From Emiliania huxleyi CCMP1516 (Eukaryota; Haptophyta; Isochrysidales; Noelaerhabdaceae): a stretch of 64,000 bases of DNA. The notes below the pieces were generated by a model. The model saw only the letters and a list, made by a program, of their open reading frames with translations, was not told the origin of the DNA and did not search any database. Positions 31,077-41,604 of the stretch are shown one piece after another. The stretch covers positions 1-64,000 of the forward strand of contig NW_005197877.1 of the NCBI RefSeq assembly GCF_000372725.1, written 5' to 3'. The position numbers were made by a program, and so were the translations under genes. The stretch's first letter is position 1, and each line of letters opens with the position of its first letter.

Positions 31077-32070
31077 GAGCAGGCGCACATCGCTTCCAGG
31101 GAGGGGGGCGCACTTCTACTCACACCACATGCTAGGGGGGGGGGTCCGACCCCCCCACAGAGGCTTCACCACATGCTAGGGGGGGGGTCCCGACCCCCCC
31201 CAGCACCTTCACCACATGCTAGGGGGGGGGGTCGTGGCCGAGGACCCCCCACAGAGACTCGTGGTCAGACCCTCCGGGGCTTGGGGCAAATGTAGATTTC
31301 CCGAAATATTTTGAGAAATATGACAGCCTTGTTCGGAAGGAGAAATTTCCGGAAATTTACCATACCTGTGTTGACGCGAATGACACTGACGCCTGAATGA
31401 CACTGACGCCCGATGACCCGCTTGACCGGTGACCGATGACCGCTGACCGCTGACCGATGACCAGCGTCAGCCTCTCCGCGGAGGCGCACCATCACTGCCG
31501 CGCGGGCCTGCCGGCTCAAGCAAGGCACGGCAGGCCCGCACGGTGCCTGGTCCAACATGGGGGACACCTTGTTTCCTTACACGGAAAGGGGCGAAACTTG
31601 AGCATGGAGTGACGGGGCGAAGAAATTTCTCGCAAATTTGCCGTGGTGGGGCACGAAATAAAGACGAAAGAAATGAAAGAAATATCCTTACGCTGGGCAG
31701 GAAATCTACATTTGCCCCAACTCCGGGCCCTTGATTTTACGCCTCATTTCGAGCATTTTCGAGGGGGAAATCATCCTTTGGAGCTATATGAGCCTTGAGA
31801 CTGGTCAGATTCTCCAAGATAGTGGACTTTCAGCCACGATTTCACAACTTGGGGGCCAAAATCGGATCTCTGGCAGCTATTCCTAGCCCACGAACTGCTG
31901 TGGGGGTGCCCACCACATGCTAGGGGGGGGGTCCGACCCCCCCAGAGGCTTCACCACATGCTAGGGGGGGGGTCCCGACCCCCCCAGAGGCTTCACCACA
32001 TTCTAGGCGGGGGGGGGGGCGTGAGTAGAAGGGCGCCCCCCTCCCTGGAAGCGATGTCCGCCTGCTCAGA
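31077..32070. mobile_element. Inverted-repeat element with G/C-tract minisatellites
   Basis: The ends (31077-31122 and about 32021-32070) are inverted repeats of about 46 bp containing acatcgcttccagggagggg and cttctactcac. Just inside each end is a short array of about 42-bp units (three on each side) made of caccacatgctag, a run of G, gtcc(c)gac and a run of C. Each unit can fold on itself. A smaller inverted-repeat element is nested at 31277-31731. No transposase is encoded. Confidence 0.75.
31277..31731. mobile_element. Nested MITE-like element
   Basis: A 455-bp stretch whose ends share ttggggcaaatgtagatttc in inverted orientation, with looser matches extending outward to about 28 bp. It is AT-richer than its surroundings, contains no ORF, and sits inside the larger inverted-repeat element. 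Confidence 0.7.
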
Positions 32071-32308
32071 CGGAACCCGGCCAGCGCTTCTCCACCTGAG
32101 AAACAAATATGGTAGTGGGGCCTTGAGGGGCCTACACATGGCAAAAAGAAAATAACAGCAAGGGTGTTGAGCGCACGAGCAGGAAGGACGATCCCAGAAA
32201 AGGATGCATTCTTACGGGTTGCGGAGTACCAAGCTTTGTAACATGCCTCCGATTGCGAGCGGTAGCGCTCGCAATCCTACATCGTGTACGACTATGAGCG
32301 GCTGCTGC

Positions 32309-32454
32309 GCTCACAATCGTACTCGAGTACCACCCATCCAAGCAAGGATTGCTAGCAGGCGCACAGAGGTCACTCCCAATCGCTCCAGCGGCGAGAGCGC
32401 TTGCCCTCTGTGCGGCCTGCTAGCAATCCTTGGATCTTTGTTACGATTGTGAGC
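32309..32454. repeat. Foldback palindrome
   Basis: Arms containing gctcacaatcgta, then aaggattgctagcaggc and gcacagagg, reappear in reverse complement across a central spacer of about 35 bp. The whole could form a long imperfect hairpin. A smaller perfect hairpin (gattgcgagcggtagcgctcgcaatc in two arms) lies just upstream near 32250. Confidence 0.75.
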
Positions 32455-33040
32455 GGAGGTTGTATTTAATATTTCTTCATTAAAATTATTAATTGATGCT
32501 TTTTGCACGGGTGAGCCCCCCCCCCCCCCCCCTCCCCCGCGCCCATTCCCTGCCCTCTCCCGCCACACACTCCGCCAGAGCCCTCTCCCCTCTCGCACAA
32601 CAGGAATTTTGACAATTAACCAGAGGTGCCCACCAGCTATGTCGATGGGGTTGCCCCATCCCGGAGTGGTTCGACTCCACACAAATCCGAGACGGTGATG
32701 GATGCGTCGTACGGTGGTCTCATGCCCAGTGAGGTAGTGCATCTGGCCACTCCGGATCCGGCTGAACAAGCTCCTCTTGTAGCTCGATCGGTCACACCGC
32801 CATCGCCGTCGGGGAGAGGGGGGACGACACTGCTTCGGCAGCGTGCACCTCGATCCTGTACCGTGTTTGTTATGACCCCCCCCAATGAACACACCAGTGA
32901 GGGAGGGCGAGACGATCGAGGGGTCCCGTACCACGCGGAATCGACCCTATCCAGTGCTCAAGTGCTCAAGTGTCGGGGGTTGTGTTTTTGCGTGATATCA
33001 GCCGCTCGCAATCCGAGGTGCTCGACAGCGGCTCCGCGAG
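32455..33040. other. Upstream region of the HET-like gene
   Basis: A poly-C run at about 32517-32533. No exon or promoter element could be identified. Confidence 0.35.
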
Positions 33041-34675
33041 ATGGAGGACGCCGCCAACGAGCTGCTCGAGGCGAGCCTCGACGAGCCGCGCGACCACACC
33101 TTTTGCGACAAGTGCAACGCGCAGCTGCACAAGCTCTCGTACAAGCAGTTTGGCTACCGCTGCGGCCAGTGCGGCCACGACGGCCTCGTACCGCCAGCGC
33201 CGCCCGTGGTGTCACGCAACGACCCGACCACCGGGCGGGCCTTCGAGCCGCGTTCGATCACCTGGAAGCTGCACGGCGAGAAGGGCGACAAGAACTCGAC
33301 CAAGACCACCGTGCTCGCCGCGGGCGGCGTCTACCACGTGCAGTGGCGCGCCGCGCCCGTCGACAAGGAGGGCAACGCGCTGCAGCTCGGCGAGAACGAG
33401 GGGTGGATCGAAGCCAAGAAGCCCATCGGCGGCGGGCGGATGATCGCCAAGAAGCATATCGACCACACGGTTGCCTACCAGGCCCGCGTGCGCGCGCGCA
33501 TGAGTGCCTGCTCGTGCTCGCTCTCGAGCACCCCGCTCGCGTTTGTCACCGAGTGCCGGTGCCCGTGGACGCCCTGGTCGCCTCCGTCCGTCAAGGCGAC
33601 GCCAACCACGCCCGACGAGGACCGTGCTGACGATGCGCGCCAGCTTCGGCGAGAGTCGAAGGTTGATGCGAGGAAGCTGGCGCGGTGGCGCAAGCTCAGC
33701 GGCGACGCCCTGGAGCCGGTCCTCACCAGTGGCGCCATCGCCGTCCTCGACGCGCAGTGGATCATCAGCCACGCCAAGGCAGGCGGCGTCCTCTCCCACC
33801 GCCAGGCGCTGCCCGAAGAGGCCTTCCTCTCCCTCGCCGACCTCGTCGAGGCGACCAGCGAGTATAAGCTTCCCGTCGCCGCGCTTTCCTGCCCGTGGCT
33901 GACCAAGGACCATCCCGACCCGCGCGGAGCCAACCTCTCCCGCGTCGCAAAGGCGCTCAAGGCCCTGCTCAACAGATCACTTGCTGTCTTTCCGCGGCTC
34001 GGCGTCTTTTGGGACTACGGCTCGCTGCACCAGCACCCCGACCCCGCGAACGGCGTCATGCGCACCGAGGAGCAGAACGCGCTCTTCAAGCAGGGGCTGA
34101 GCTGCCTCGGCACGCTCTACTCCCATCCCAAAACGACCGTGCTGCGGCTGACCTCTTTCCCGGTCGGCCACAAGACGGAAGACCAGCCCGAGGGCACCAA
34201 CGTGGCCGCGTACTTTGACCGCGGCTGGTGCTTCACGGAGCAGAGCTGGGCGAGTCTGACCAAGTCCAGCAGCCTCTCGCTCGACCTCGGCAAGATGCGC
34301 GACGGCAAGGAGTACCACTACAGGAGCCTCATCGACGACTGCACCCAGAGCGGCGGCCGGCGCCCTCCGCTGCTGCCGTCTGCGTTCGCGGCGGAGCTGG
34401 AGAAGAAGAGCTTCACCAACGGCAAGGACGACAAGCCGCTCGTGAAGCGGCTGTACGAGGCCGCGTTCGAGGAGCAGTTTGGCAAGGCGACCAGGCTGTA
34501 CTACGCCTATCTCGGCTGGGGCGACGCGGAGGCGGCGCAGCTGGCGGAGGTCCTCGCGAGCGGGGCAGCGCCGCGGCTCGAGGAGCTCGTTCTCTTCAAC
34601 AACAAGATTAGCAACGAGCAGGGCTGCAAGGCGCTGGTGGCCGTGTGCGAGGAGCGCGGCATCAGGCTGCACTGA
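33041..34675 (+). CDS. Zinc-ribbon / HET-like / leucine-rich protein
   Basis: A 544-residue frame starting at an ATG. Residues 20-48 form a zinc ribbon (CDKCNAQLHKL, then YRCGQCGHDG). The central part (about 275-440) has the order PVAALSCPWLTKDHPDP, RLGVFWDYGSLHQHPDP, then YFDRGWCFTEQSWASLTKSS. I recall this arrangement from large algal families; it resembles fungal HET domains in its W-D and RGWC elements. One or two leucine-rich repeats close the protein (PRLEELVLFNNKI). The function is unknown; HET-like domains act in recognition and cell-death pathways elsewhere. A decayed paralogue lies at 29155. An intron could hide near residues 160-200, where the sequence is odd. Confidence 0.65.
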   Translation: MEDAANELLEASLDEPRDHTFCDKCNAQLHKLSYKQFGYRCGQCGHDGLVPPAPPVVSRNDPTTGRAFEPRSITWKLHGEKGDKNSTKTTVLAAGGVYHVQWRAAPVDKEGNALQLGENEGWIEAKKPIGGGRMIAKKHIDHTVAYQARVRARMSACSCSLSSTPLAFVTECRCPWTPWSPPSVKATPTTPDEDRADDARQLRRESKVDARKLARWRKLSGDALEPVLTSGAIAVLDAQWIISHAKAGGVLSHRQALPEEAFLSLADLVEATSEYKLPVAALSCPWLTKDHPDPRGANLSRVAKALKALLNRSLAVFPRLGVFWDYGSLHQHPDPANGVMRTEEQNALFKQGLSCLGTLYSHPKTTVLRLTSFPVGHKTEDQPEGTNVAAYFDRGWCFTEQSWASLTKSSSLSLDLGKMRDGKEYHYRSLIDDCTQSGGRRPPLLPSAFAAELEKKSFTNGKDDKPLVKRLYEAAFEEQFGKATRLYYAYLGWGDAEAAQLAEVLASGAAPRLEELVLFNNKISNEQGCKALVAVCEERGIRLH

Positions 34676-34844
34676 CCCTGTATCTCCTCCGCAAGAGCCA
34701 AGACGTGCGGGGGACGCGCACCTGGCCGCGCCGGCGGGCCAAAGTGCAAGCGGCAAAAGGGTCTGAGCCTCTCGGCAGGATCAGGGACTCTGCCTCCTCG
34801 CGCCAGCCGCTAGTAGGCGCGCTAGCGCCGTTGAGCAAAATTCT

Positions 34845-35780
34845 TTTCCCTTTAGTGCCAGTGCGCGCCAGTCCCGTGCCCAGTGTCGTGCGAGGGAGTT
34901 TTGTTGTAAAATTCTTTTGCCGAAAGGCCACCTCGGTCAGAGTTACAACAAACAACCCGACGACGTGGACGCGTGCAACATTGGCAGGGGCGGCAAGCGC
35001 TTTTCAGGCGATGTCAAGGTTGAGACTGCCCCCTCACCAGCGGCGGGGAGCATGGTCGGAAGGGCGCTTTTGTCGCCTTTGGCAACACCGAATCATTCTA
35101 CCGGAACATGGTCGAGGGGCATGGGCCCTACCGCGCGGAGGGAGAGGGAGGCGAGGGGGGGGGGGGGGGGGAAAAGGGGGGGAAGGGGATGGAAGGGAAT
35201 GCCAAGGGTATGGGGGCGAGGGAATGGAGGGAGAGAGGAAGAGCAAGGGCGAGAGGGGGCAGGGGACTGGTCGTTGGCATACTAGGGGGGGCAGGGTGGT
35301 GGGCGGCGATCGCCGCATACCGTCCTATGGTGGCGAGTATCGCTACGCCAGGGAGGACAAGGGTGTCGACGTGCGGCTGCTGCTGTTCGAGTCGTTCGGC
35401 GGGTTCGGGAAGCTAGGGGGTCGGCGAGATCCTCCGGGACGCAGCGAACGTGCTGCAGAACAAGCTGACGCGGGCTCAGTACCTCGATGAGGTGACTTGG
35501 ACCACCAAGAGCTGGCTGGGGCTGCAGAAGCAGCGCATCTCAGTCGTTCTTCACACGGCCATCGCAGAGCAGGTCGTGAATGAGCTTGCCTGTGGCGAGG
35601 GCGGTCGAGTGCACGGAGCTAAGTGCCTCGCCGTCCTCGCCGGAGTCGCTTAGGCGGCTCCAGTGGTGTACCTGTGTTAGTGCCAGTGCGCGCCAGTCCC
35701 GTGCCCAGTCCTGTGCCCAGTGTTGTGCGAGGGAGTTTTGTTGATTTTTTTGTAAAATTCTTTTCCCGTTGTGAGAGAGT
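34845..35780 (+). mobile_element. Head-to-tail pair of truncated retroelement copies
   Basis: Bases 34845-34918 are the 3' tail of one copy (gtgccagtgcgcgccagtcc to ttgtaaaattctttt). They join directly to a second copy that begins at the position equivalent to 9335 of the long element and runs through its stop at 35651-35653 and its own tail. The second copy has frame breaks and a run of about 15 G, so it is dead. Both lie in the same orientation as the long copy. Confidence 0.85.
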
Positions 35781-35849
35781 TCTTTTTTTAAATTCTTTTC
35801 CCCTGAAATTCCAAGGTGGTTGACGAGCGCTTCAGCCAATAAGCCAACC

Positions 35850-37482
35850 ATGGTCGTCTCTCTCGATCTACCGCGCGCGATCCTCACCGGCGGCGGCTCG
35901 GTGGGCCGCCTCGGCGGGCTGCTCGCCAACTTTGGCATGCGGCGTCCGCTCGTCGTGGCAGACAGCTTCCTCGCGAGCCCGCAGAGCGGCGCGGTCGACA
36001 AGGTGGTCGCTGCGATGTCGACGAGCGTGGCGGACTACGGTGTCTTCACCGACACCATCAGCGATCCAACGACCGAGAGCGTCGAGCGCTGCGTCGACGC
36101 GCTCGCCGCCGGCTCGTACGACTCGATCGTCGCTCTGGGCGGTGGGTCGCCGATGGACACGGCCAAGGCGGCGGCGGCGCTGCGGACGCACGGCGGGCGG
36201 ATGCGCGACTACAAGGCGCCGTTCACGCTCGACAGGCCCAGCCTGCCGATCGTCGCCATCCCCACCACTGCCGGCACGGGCAGCGAGGCGACCAAGTTCA
36301 CAATCATCACCGACTCTGAGACGGAGGAGAAGATGCTCTGCATCGGGCGCGCCGTCCTAGAAGCAGAAGACGCATTCTTGTATCCCAACCAGCGCTCGAG
36401 AGGACGCGTCGCTCACGTGTATACAGCCGTATTCAGCCGCATTCGCCGCACTCACAGCCCTCGTACTCACGCGGTGCTCTGAAGACACTGCACAGTACCG
36501 TCTTCCCGCCCCGAGGCTGGCGTACAGCCGCGGGCCCGAAGCCGCACGGCAGCACAGCGACAGTCAGACACGCAACACCGGGGTGCCTGGGAAGGCGAGC
36601 AAACCCCTCACATGTCCCCCCCCCTGTAGGCTCGCCTACCTCCCGCTCGCCGCAATCCTCGACCACGAGCTCAGGGCGAGAGGTGTGAGCCGCGTCTCTT
36701 CACACCCACTGAGCTGTGAATAGGCGATCCTCGACCACGAGCTCAGGGCGAGAGGTGTGAGCCGCGTCTCTTCACACCCACTGAGCTGTGAATAGGCGAT
36801 CCTCGACCACGAGCTCACTCTCACCAAGCCGCTCAGACTCACCGCCGACACCGGCATCGACGCGATCTGCCACGCGATGGAGGCGTACGTCTCTGCCAAG
36901 GCCAACCCCTTCTCCGACGGCGTCGCCGCCTCGGCGATGAGGAGGCTCGGCGGTGCGCTTCACACCGCGTGCAGCTCTCCGGCCGACGGCGCGGCGCGGG
37001 AGGCGATGCTGCTCGGCTCGTGCGAGGCGGGCATCGCCTTCTCCAACTCGAGCGTCACGCTGATCCACGGCATGAGCAGGCCGCTCGGAGCCAGCTTCCA
37101 CATCCCGCACGGCATGTGCAACGCGATGCTGCTCCCGCGCGTCACCGCCTTCTCGGCCGGCGGCGCCGTCAAGCGGTACGCAGACGCCGCGAGGCTGATG
37201 GGTCTCTGCGACGAGGGCGCCGCCGACATCGACGCGGCGATGGGCATCCCGGACGCGCTGCAGCGGGTGACCAGTGACTTGCGCGTGCCCACGCTCGAGG
37301 GGTTTGGCATTGACGAGGCTGTCTTCCGCAAGGCGGTGCCATCGATGGCGCAGGCCGCCCTCGCGTCCGGCTCGCCAAACAACAACCCGATCGTGCCGAC
37401 GGCGACCGAGGTGGAGGCGCTGTACCACGAGATCTGGGATGTGGGCGTGGGGCTCCGGGCGCGGGGGGAGGCGGCGGCGTGA
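35850..37482 (+). CDS. Iron-containing alcohol dehydrogenase (group III)
   Basis: Three exons (35850-36346, 36630-36651, 36796-37482) join to exactly 401 residues, the usual family length. NAD-binding GGGSPMDTAKAAA and TTAGTGSEAT are present. So are the metal ligands in TADTGIDAICHAMEAYVS (Asp and His), LIHGMSRPLG and FHIPHGMCNA. The enzyme would interconvert alcohols and aldehydes or hydroxy-acid substrates. The start is the ATG giving MVVSLDLPRAILTGG. Both introns have GC donors. Intron 2 is 144 bp, made of two nearly identical 72-bp units that each begin with a copy of the next exon's start. A truncated retroelement ends only about 70 bp upstream. Confidence 0.9.
36652..36795 (+). repeat. 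Introner-like intron: two tandem 72-bp units
   Basis: Units 36652-36723 and 36724-36795 are almost identical. Each starts gc(a/g)atcctcgaccacg, which is also the start of the downstream exon at 36796, and ends gtgaatag. Removing one or both units leaves the ADH frame intact with a GC donor and AG acceptor. The inner core (gtgagccgcgtctcttcaca) resembles that of 43048-43114. Confidence 0.85.
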
Positions 37483-37744
37483 GCTCGCGGGCTCACACTC
37501 CGCGCTTTTCTGTAATTTATGCACTCTGTAGATCTCCCCCGGCTCCCACCCTGGCTTGGTTCGTGCGTCTCCATGCCGGAACCAGGCTGTGTGGTCTTGT
37601 GTTCAGTTGCACTCGTTGCTCTGTCTCCATCGTCGAAAAAAAGAAAAATCGACCGTTGCGAGAAGTTTCCGACTGGCGGGACCTAGGTCCATAGACCCGT
37701 CCGGCTACTGACTGACTATCGCCTGCTGGCTTTGGGTGTCGAGT

Positions 37745-38401
37745 ATGCCGACCGCGTTGGCACTGCTGACCCTCTCCTTCTCCTCACCAACGAAGCCCTC
37801 GATCGACGAGCGCTTCATCTTCAAGCACATGGCCGAGCGGCTGCAGTCGCAATCAACGCCGCCGCCGGACGCAGCTGTTGGTGTCCTCCGAATGAAGGTG
37901 GGCAGGGAGACATGGCAGGTGGACGCTGCTCAGTGCAAGGCGCCAGACCTTCCCTGCCACCCAAGCACCACCCAAACGCAGCCTCTCAGCACCTCACACG
38001 CAGCGTCTTTTCCGGCACAGGTCGTCGTGTGCAAGGGTGGCGTCTGCCCGGTGGAGAGCGACGTGCAGGCGGTCGTCGACGCGGAGACTCTCGCCGCTCT
38101 CCTCGCGCGGCACACCTCTCCCATCGCCGCCGTTCTGCAAAAGAAGCTGCGGCTGGCCGGCGACACCGCTCTGCTGCGTTCCATGGGCTGGCTGTGGGAG
38201 GTCTGGAAGCTCGACATGGGCACAGAGCGGCGCCCAGGGCCGATCTGGCGGGCGGCAAGAGTGCTGCACTGGGCGGCTTTCAGGGCGCCCTCCCGCATGG
38301 TGCAAGTGCCGCTGCGAGGCACTCTGCGCGCGCTGCGCTGGACGAGTCAGACGGCCAACAGGGCATGCCGCAGGGGAAGCCTGCGCGAAGGAAGCGTGTG
38401 A
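37745..38401 (+). CDS. SCP2 sterol-carrier-like protein
   Basis: Two exons (37745-37927 and 38021-38401) joined by a 93-bp GC-AG intron give 187 residues. The pattern GVLRMKVGRETWQVDA, VVVCKGGVCPVESDVQAVVD, then LQKKLRLAGDTALLRSMGW follows the SCP2 fold (central W-x-V-D, a strand with G, and a final K-x-x-x-x-GD). SCP2-like proteins bind lipids or sterols in peroxisomes or the cytosol. No PTS1 tripeptide ends the protein. The extra tail after residue 145 is basic and unrecognised. Confidence 0.65.
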   Translation: MPTALALLTLSFSSPTKPSIDERFIFKHMAERLQSQSTPPPDAAVGVLRMKVGRETWQVDAAQCKAPDLPCHPSTTQTQPLSTSHAASFPAQVVVCKGGVCPVESDVQAVVDAETLAALLARHTSPIAAVLQKKLRLAGDTALLRSMGWLWEVWKLDMGTERRPGPIWRAARVLHWAAFRAPSRMVQVPLRGTLRALRWTSQTANRACRRGSLREGSV

Positions 38402-38814
38402 CGCGTAGTGGCGCAACCCATTTGTATTATTGTCAGTCGTGAGATGTGCCGGCGGCGGCGACGACGACGCGAGCGACATCCGACTGTCCAAGGCGAGAGA
38501 CAAAAAAGCCTTCCCGCGCACACACACGACACAGGCACACACACACACACGCGCGCACGAGATGTGCGCGCGCACATACACACAAAATGCTCAATGACGA
38601 ATGAGGAGGACACAATCCAAGTGCCTGCGCACCTATGCCTGTTCGTCTTCTCCATCCTTTAGCGGAATAGCGCGTCCGCGTGCTAGCCGTAGTGGGGGAC
38701 GAAGTGTCTGTGCGCTAGCAGCTAGCACTACCTTTCTCGAAGCCATGGGCATTTCGACTGTTATATCTCCACGCCACGGCCCCTACGTTACCGGTTAACC
38801 GCCCATATGTGTTT
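38402..38814. other. Convergent intergenic interval
   Basis: Short CA-rich tract at 38520-38585. No gene recognised. Confidence 0.4.
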
Positions 38815-40400
38815 TCAATGACACTCTTCAATTACACGAGCAGGTCCCAAAGGGAAACTCGAAGCTCCAAGCGGACCTGACTCCATGTCTCCCACCATCC
38901 CAAGCAAGGCGCCCACCTTGGCTAGCTCTTTCCGCCATTCAGCCTGAAAGTTCCATACCACTTCGTGGCAATAATAGTAGACTGGACTCTGCATTTCCAT
39001 TCGTTCTTCCTTCCAATCGAATGTCCTGTTATCAACAACCACGTTGGGATTGGTAAATCCCGCCAGCAAAGTGGTATCAGGGTCGCCCGTCAGCTTAAAG
39101 AAGTCCGTGAGCTCCGCGAGCATCTTCGTCCGAAATGTCGCGATTACGTCATCGAGACGCCCGAAGCCACCACGCTGCATGATGAGGCGTTCAATGTACG
39201 CGCGGTCCTTCTCCACGCCACACTTACCATCGCACGTCTTGACAGTGGCGGCCGATTCAAACTTCTGGACTGTCCATCGGTACATGTCGAATAGCCCACG
39301 CATCTGAAGCTTTGCGTCGATACCCACATCCGCCTCGTGCGCCACCCACAGCCGGTCGTAGACCTCCGAAATAGTCGTGTGGAGCACAAACATACCGTGC
39401 GTCGGCTTCGACTCAATAATATCGGCAAACGGCTCGAGTGCAATCTGCTCCGAGATCGAGAGACCGCCCTCCGCTCCGTCTTGCGGCTGATACATCGAAA
39501 ACGTGCAGAAGAAGAACCGAGCTGCCGACGGCACGCCGGAGTGGTTGACCATGTTCTGCAGGCAGTTGTACGTCTCGACCACCGAGCCCGCCCACATCCT
39601 CTGCTATCGCCAGGATGGTTCCGAGAGAAACAATTGTGATATTTTTGTGCTCTGAGTTTGCGCTGATCTCCGCGGCGTTCATCAACGTTTTGCTGATGTT
39701 CGCTGCGGTCTGCCCTTCTGCGAGATCGACGACATTGTCGCACACATCGCTCGTTGAGGCTCCCCGGAAGTTATAATACCAGGCCTTAATCTCGTATTCC
39801 CAGCAATCTTTGTACTCCAGGCCGCCGTCCACGGCGCACGTCTTCTTCGGAGGCGCACCTTCGAATTGGGGATTCTTCTTGCATCTCACCAGTATGTCGG
39901 CGCGATTGCCCGAGCCAAGGAAGGCGTCTGTCGGAAACGGGGAGCGGGGGATATGAGGGATATGGGGGGGGCGGGGAGACAGGGAATAGAGAGGGGTGAC
40001 GGGTTGCGGCCAGTCACTCACAACTGGTGCGGCGGGGCGCGTCGATGAGGTAGATGCCTGCGGGCGAGAAGGCAAGCGGGGTCAGTAGATGGCTCAAGTT
40101 GACGTGGCGAGAAGTAGAGTAGAGGTGCTCGTCACCGTCCTAGACTTTGCGGGGACGTCCTTCACGAGGGCGTTCTTGGCGCCGCTCGCCTGTCGGCGAG
40201 GGAGAATGGAGGGCGTGTTGGGAGGAGAGTGGAGATCTGCGACAACAAGCGCACACGCACCGCCTTGGCTCCGAGGAGCGGAGGCGAGTTCGACTCGGAG
40301 ATGACGACCTTGATGCTGCCGTCTTCGGCCGGCACGATGCCGACCATCAGCGTCTGGTTCTCTGACATGATTTCGATCGATTTTTCGTACCTATGATGGG
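38815..40400 (-). CDS. Unrecognised multi-exon protein, possible cupredoxin-like part
   Basis: Exon-like segments in order on the minus strand: about 40400-40260 (MSENQTLMVGIVPAEDGSIK), about 40195-40140 (GAKNALVKDVPAK), about 40055-40030 (GIYLIDAPRRTS), then 39925-38815. The segment GIYLIDAPRR followed by FLGSGNRADILVRC is reminiscent of multicopper-oxidase domain 2, but no Cu-binding His motifs are visible. The long last part (ARFFFCTFSMYQPQ, YRWTVQKFESAATVKTCDGK) is unfamiliar. At about 39600 the frame shifts by one base without a splice signal, which suggests a sequence error or damage. Lower GC than its neighbours. Confidence 0.45.
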
Positions 40401-41604
40401 GGGGGGGGGGGGGGATCTCAGGCACTAACGGACGAAATGTCGGCTAATTATCGCCTGAATATCGGCTAATCTCCTCTGATTGCTGCACATCGTAATCGGG
40501 CCATCAAGTGCTCTTTCTCTCTGCTCTGAGCGTCTTTGAGGGCCGTGAAATTTGGGGAGAGGGGGGTTCAAAAGGGCCGCACCTACTCGCAGCGTACACA
40601 GCTTGAGGCCCAGCGCCAAGGAACTCCGCGGCACACCCGCCTCGCTCACGTTGTTTTGTGGATCTGCGAGGCGCACAGGCGGCGGCGGGAGAGCGTCAGC
40701 AGCATAAATGGGGTGAGCATGGCGCGCGCTTGCTTCGGGCGTCGCGGGAGCGCAGTAGGCATGGAGGCGATTCGCGGCTGCGCGCTAGGTGGCCGCTCTG
40801 CCCTCAATCCGGCTGCGCCAGATTCGTGGCGCTCGAGCCTCGGAACGAGCGCTCGCGCGGCGGTCGCAGCACGGCGGGCAGCCGCGCACGATTTTGCTGC
40901 AGCGCTTGGGATATTGGGCGAATCGGCTGGGCACGCTCGCGCAAATGGCCAAGACGCGCCGCATCGCGCGGGGCGAGGGGAGGCGCAGGCAAAGGCATTC
41001 CTGAGACTGCGAAGGGGGTTCGATGATTGCACACATCGACGGAACCTCTCACAGTGATTTTGGGCTCGATCAAAAAGAGCGCCTTCGGCACTACTCTCTC
41101 GAGGTCTCGTGTGTGTGTGTGTGTGTACACACTCACTCACACTCACTCACTCGAGGTCTCGCGGGCGACAGAGGAAGAAGCGACAGGGAGAGAACGACGA
41201 GAGTGGGACGACCGCGAGGTGGCATGAAGGTTGCAGCGAGAATTGGCGAGAGAATACTGCGAAGAGAGATACATGTAGGAAGAGGCGGACGCCCAAGTGG
41301 GCGACGGCTAGCGCATCACACCCCTCTCCAAAAAATCCCCTTGTGGGTGGCGGCGTGCCGTCCTCCCATCCCTCCCTTGGGATGTCCGTTTTCTTTCTTT
41401 TTCTCGCGGGGGGAGGGGCTGGTTGAGTTGGTGGCGAAAACGGGACAGGAAGCATTAAGGGGTGTTTCTCGCAAAGGGTAATCATCCTGCATGATCTCTC
41501 TAGAGTAGAGTAGGTTTCGTATGTCTAGCGCGCGAATACTTTTTCTGAACAGCTCTGCACAGCCTCTCCACTGAGCCTCCCACAACTGCGCAGAACCCGT
41601 CGCC
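40401..41604. other. Interval without a supported gene
   Basis: Overlapping ORFs on both strands near 40650-41040 lack any family signal. A fragment of repeat B lies at 41335-41410 (ggcggcgtgccgtcctccca). Short GT and AC runs lie near 41109-41150. Confidence 0.4.

Noticed and set aside
34845..35780. Penelope-like element because of tandem copies
   Set aside because: No GIY-YIG motif is visible. The nuclease-like motif is PD-x16-DVK and the RT resembles non-LTR types.
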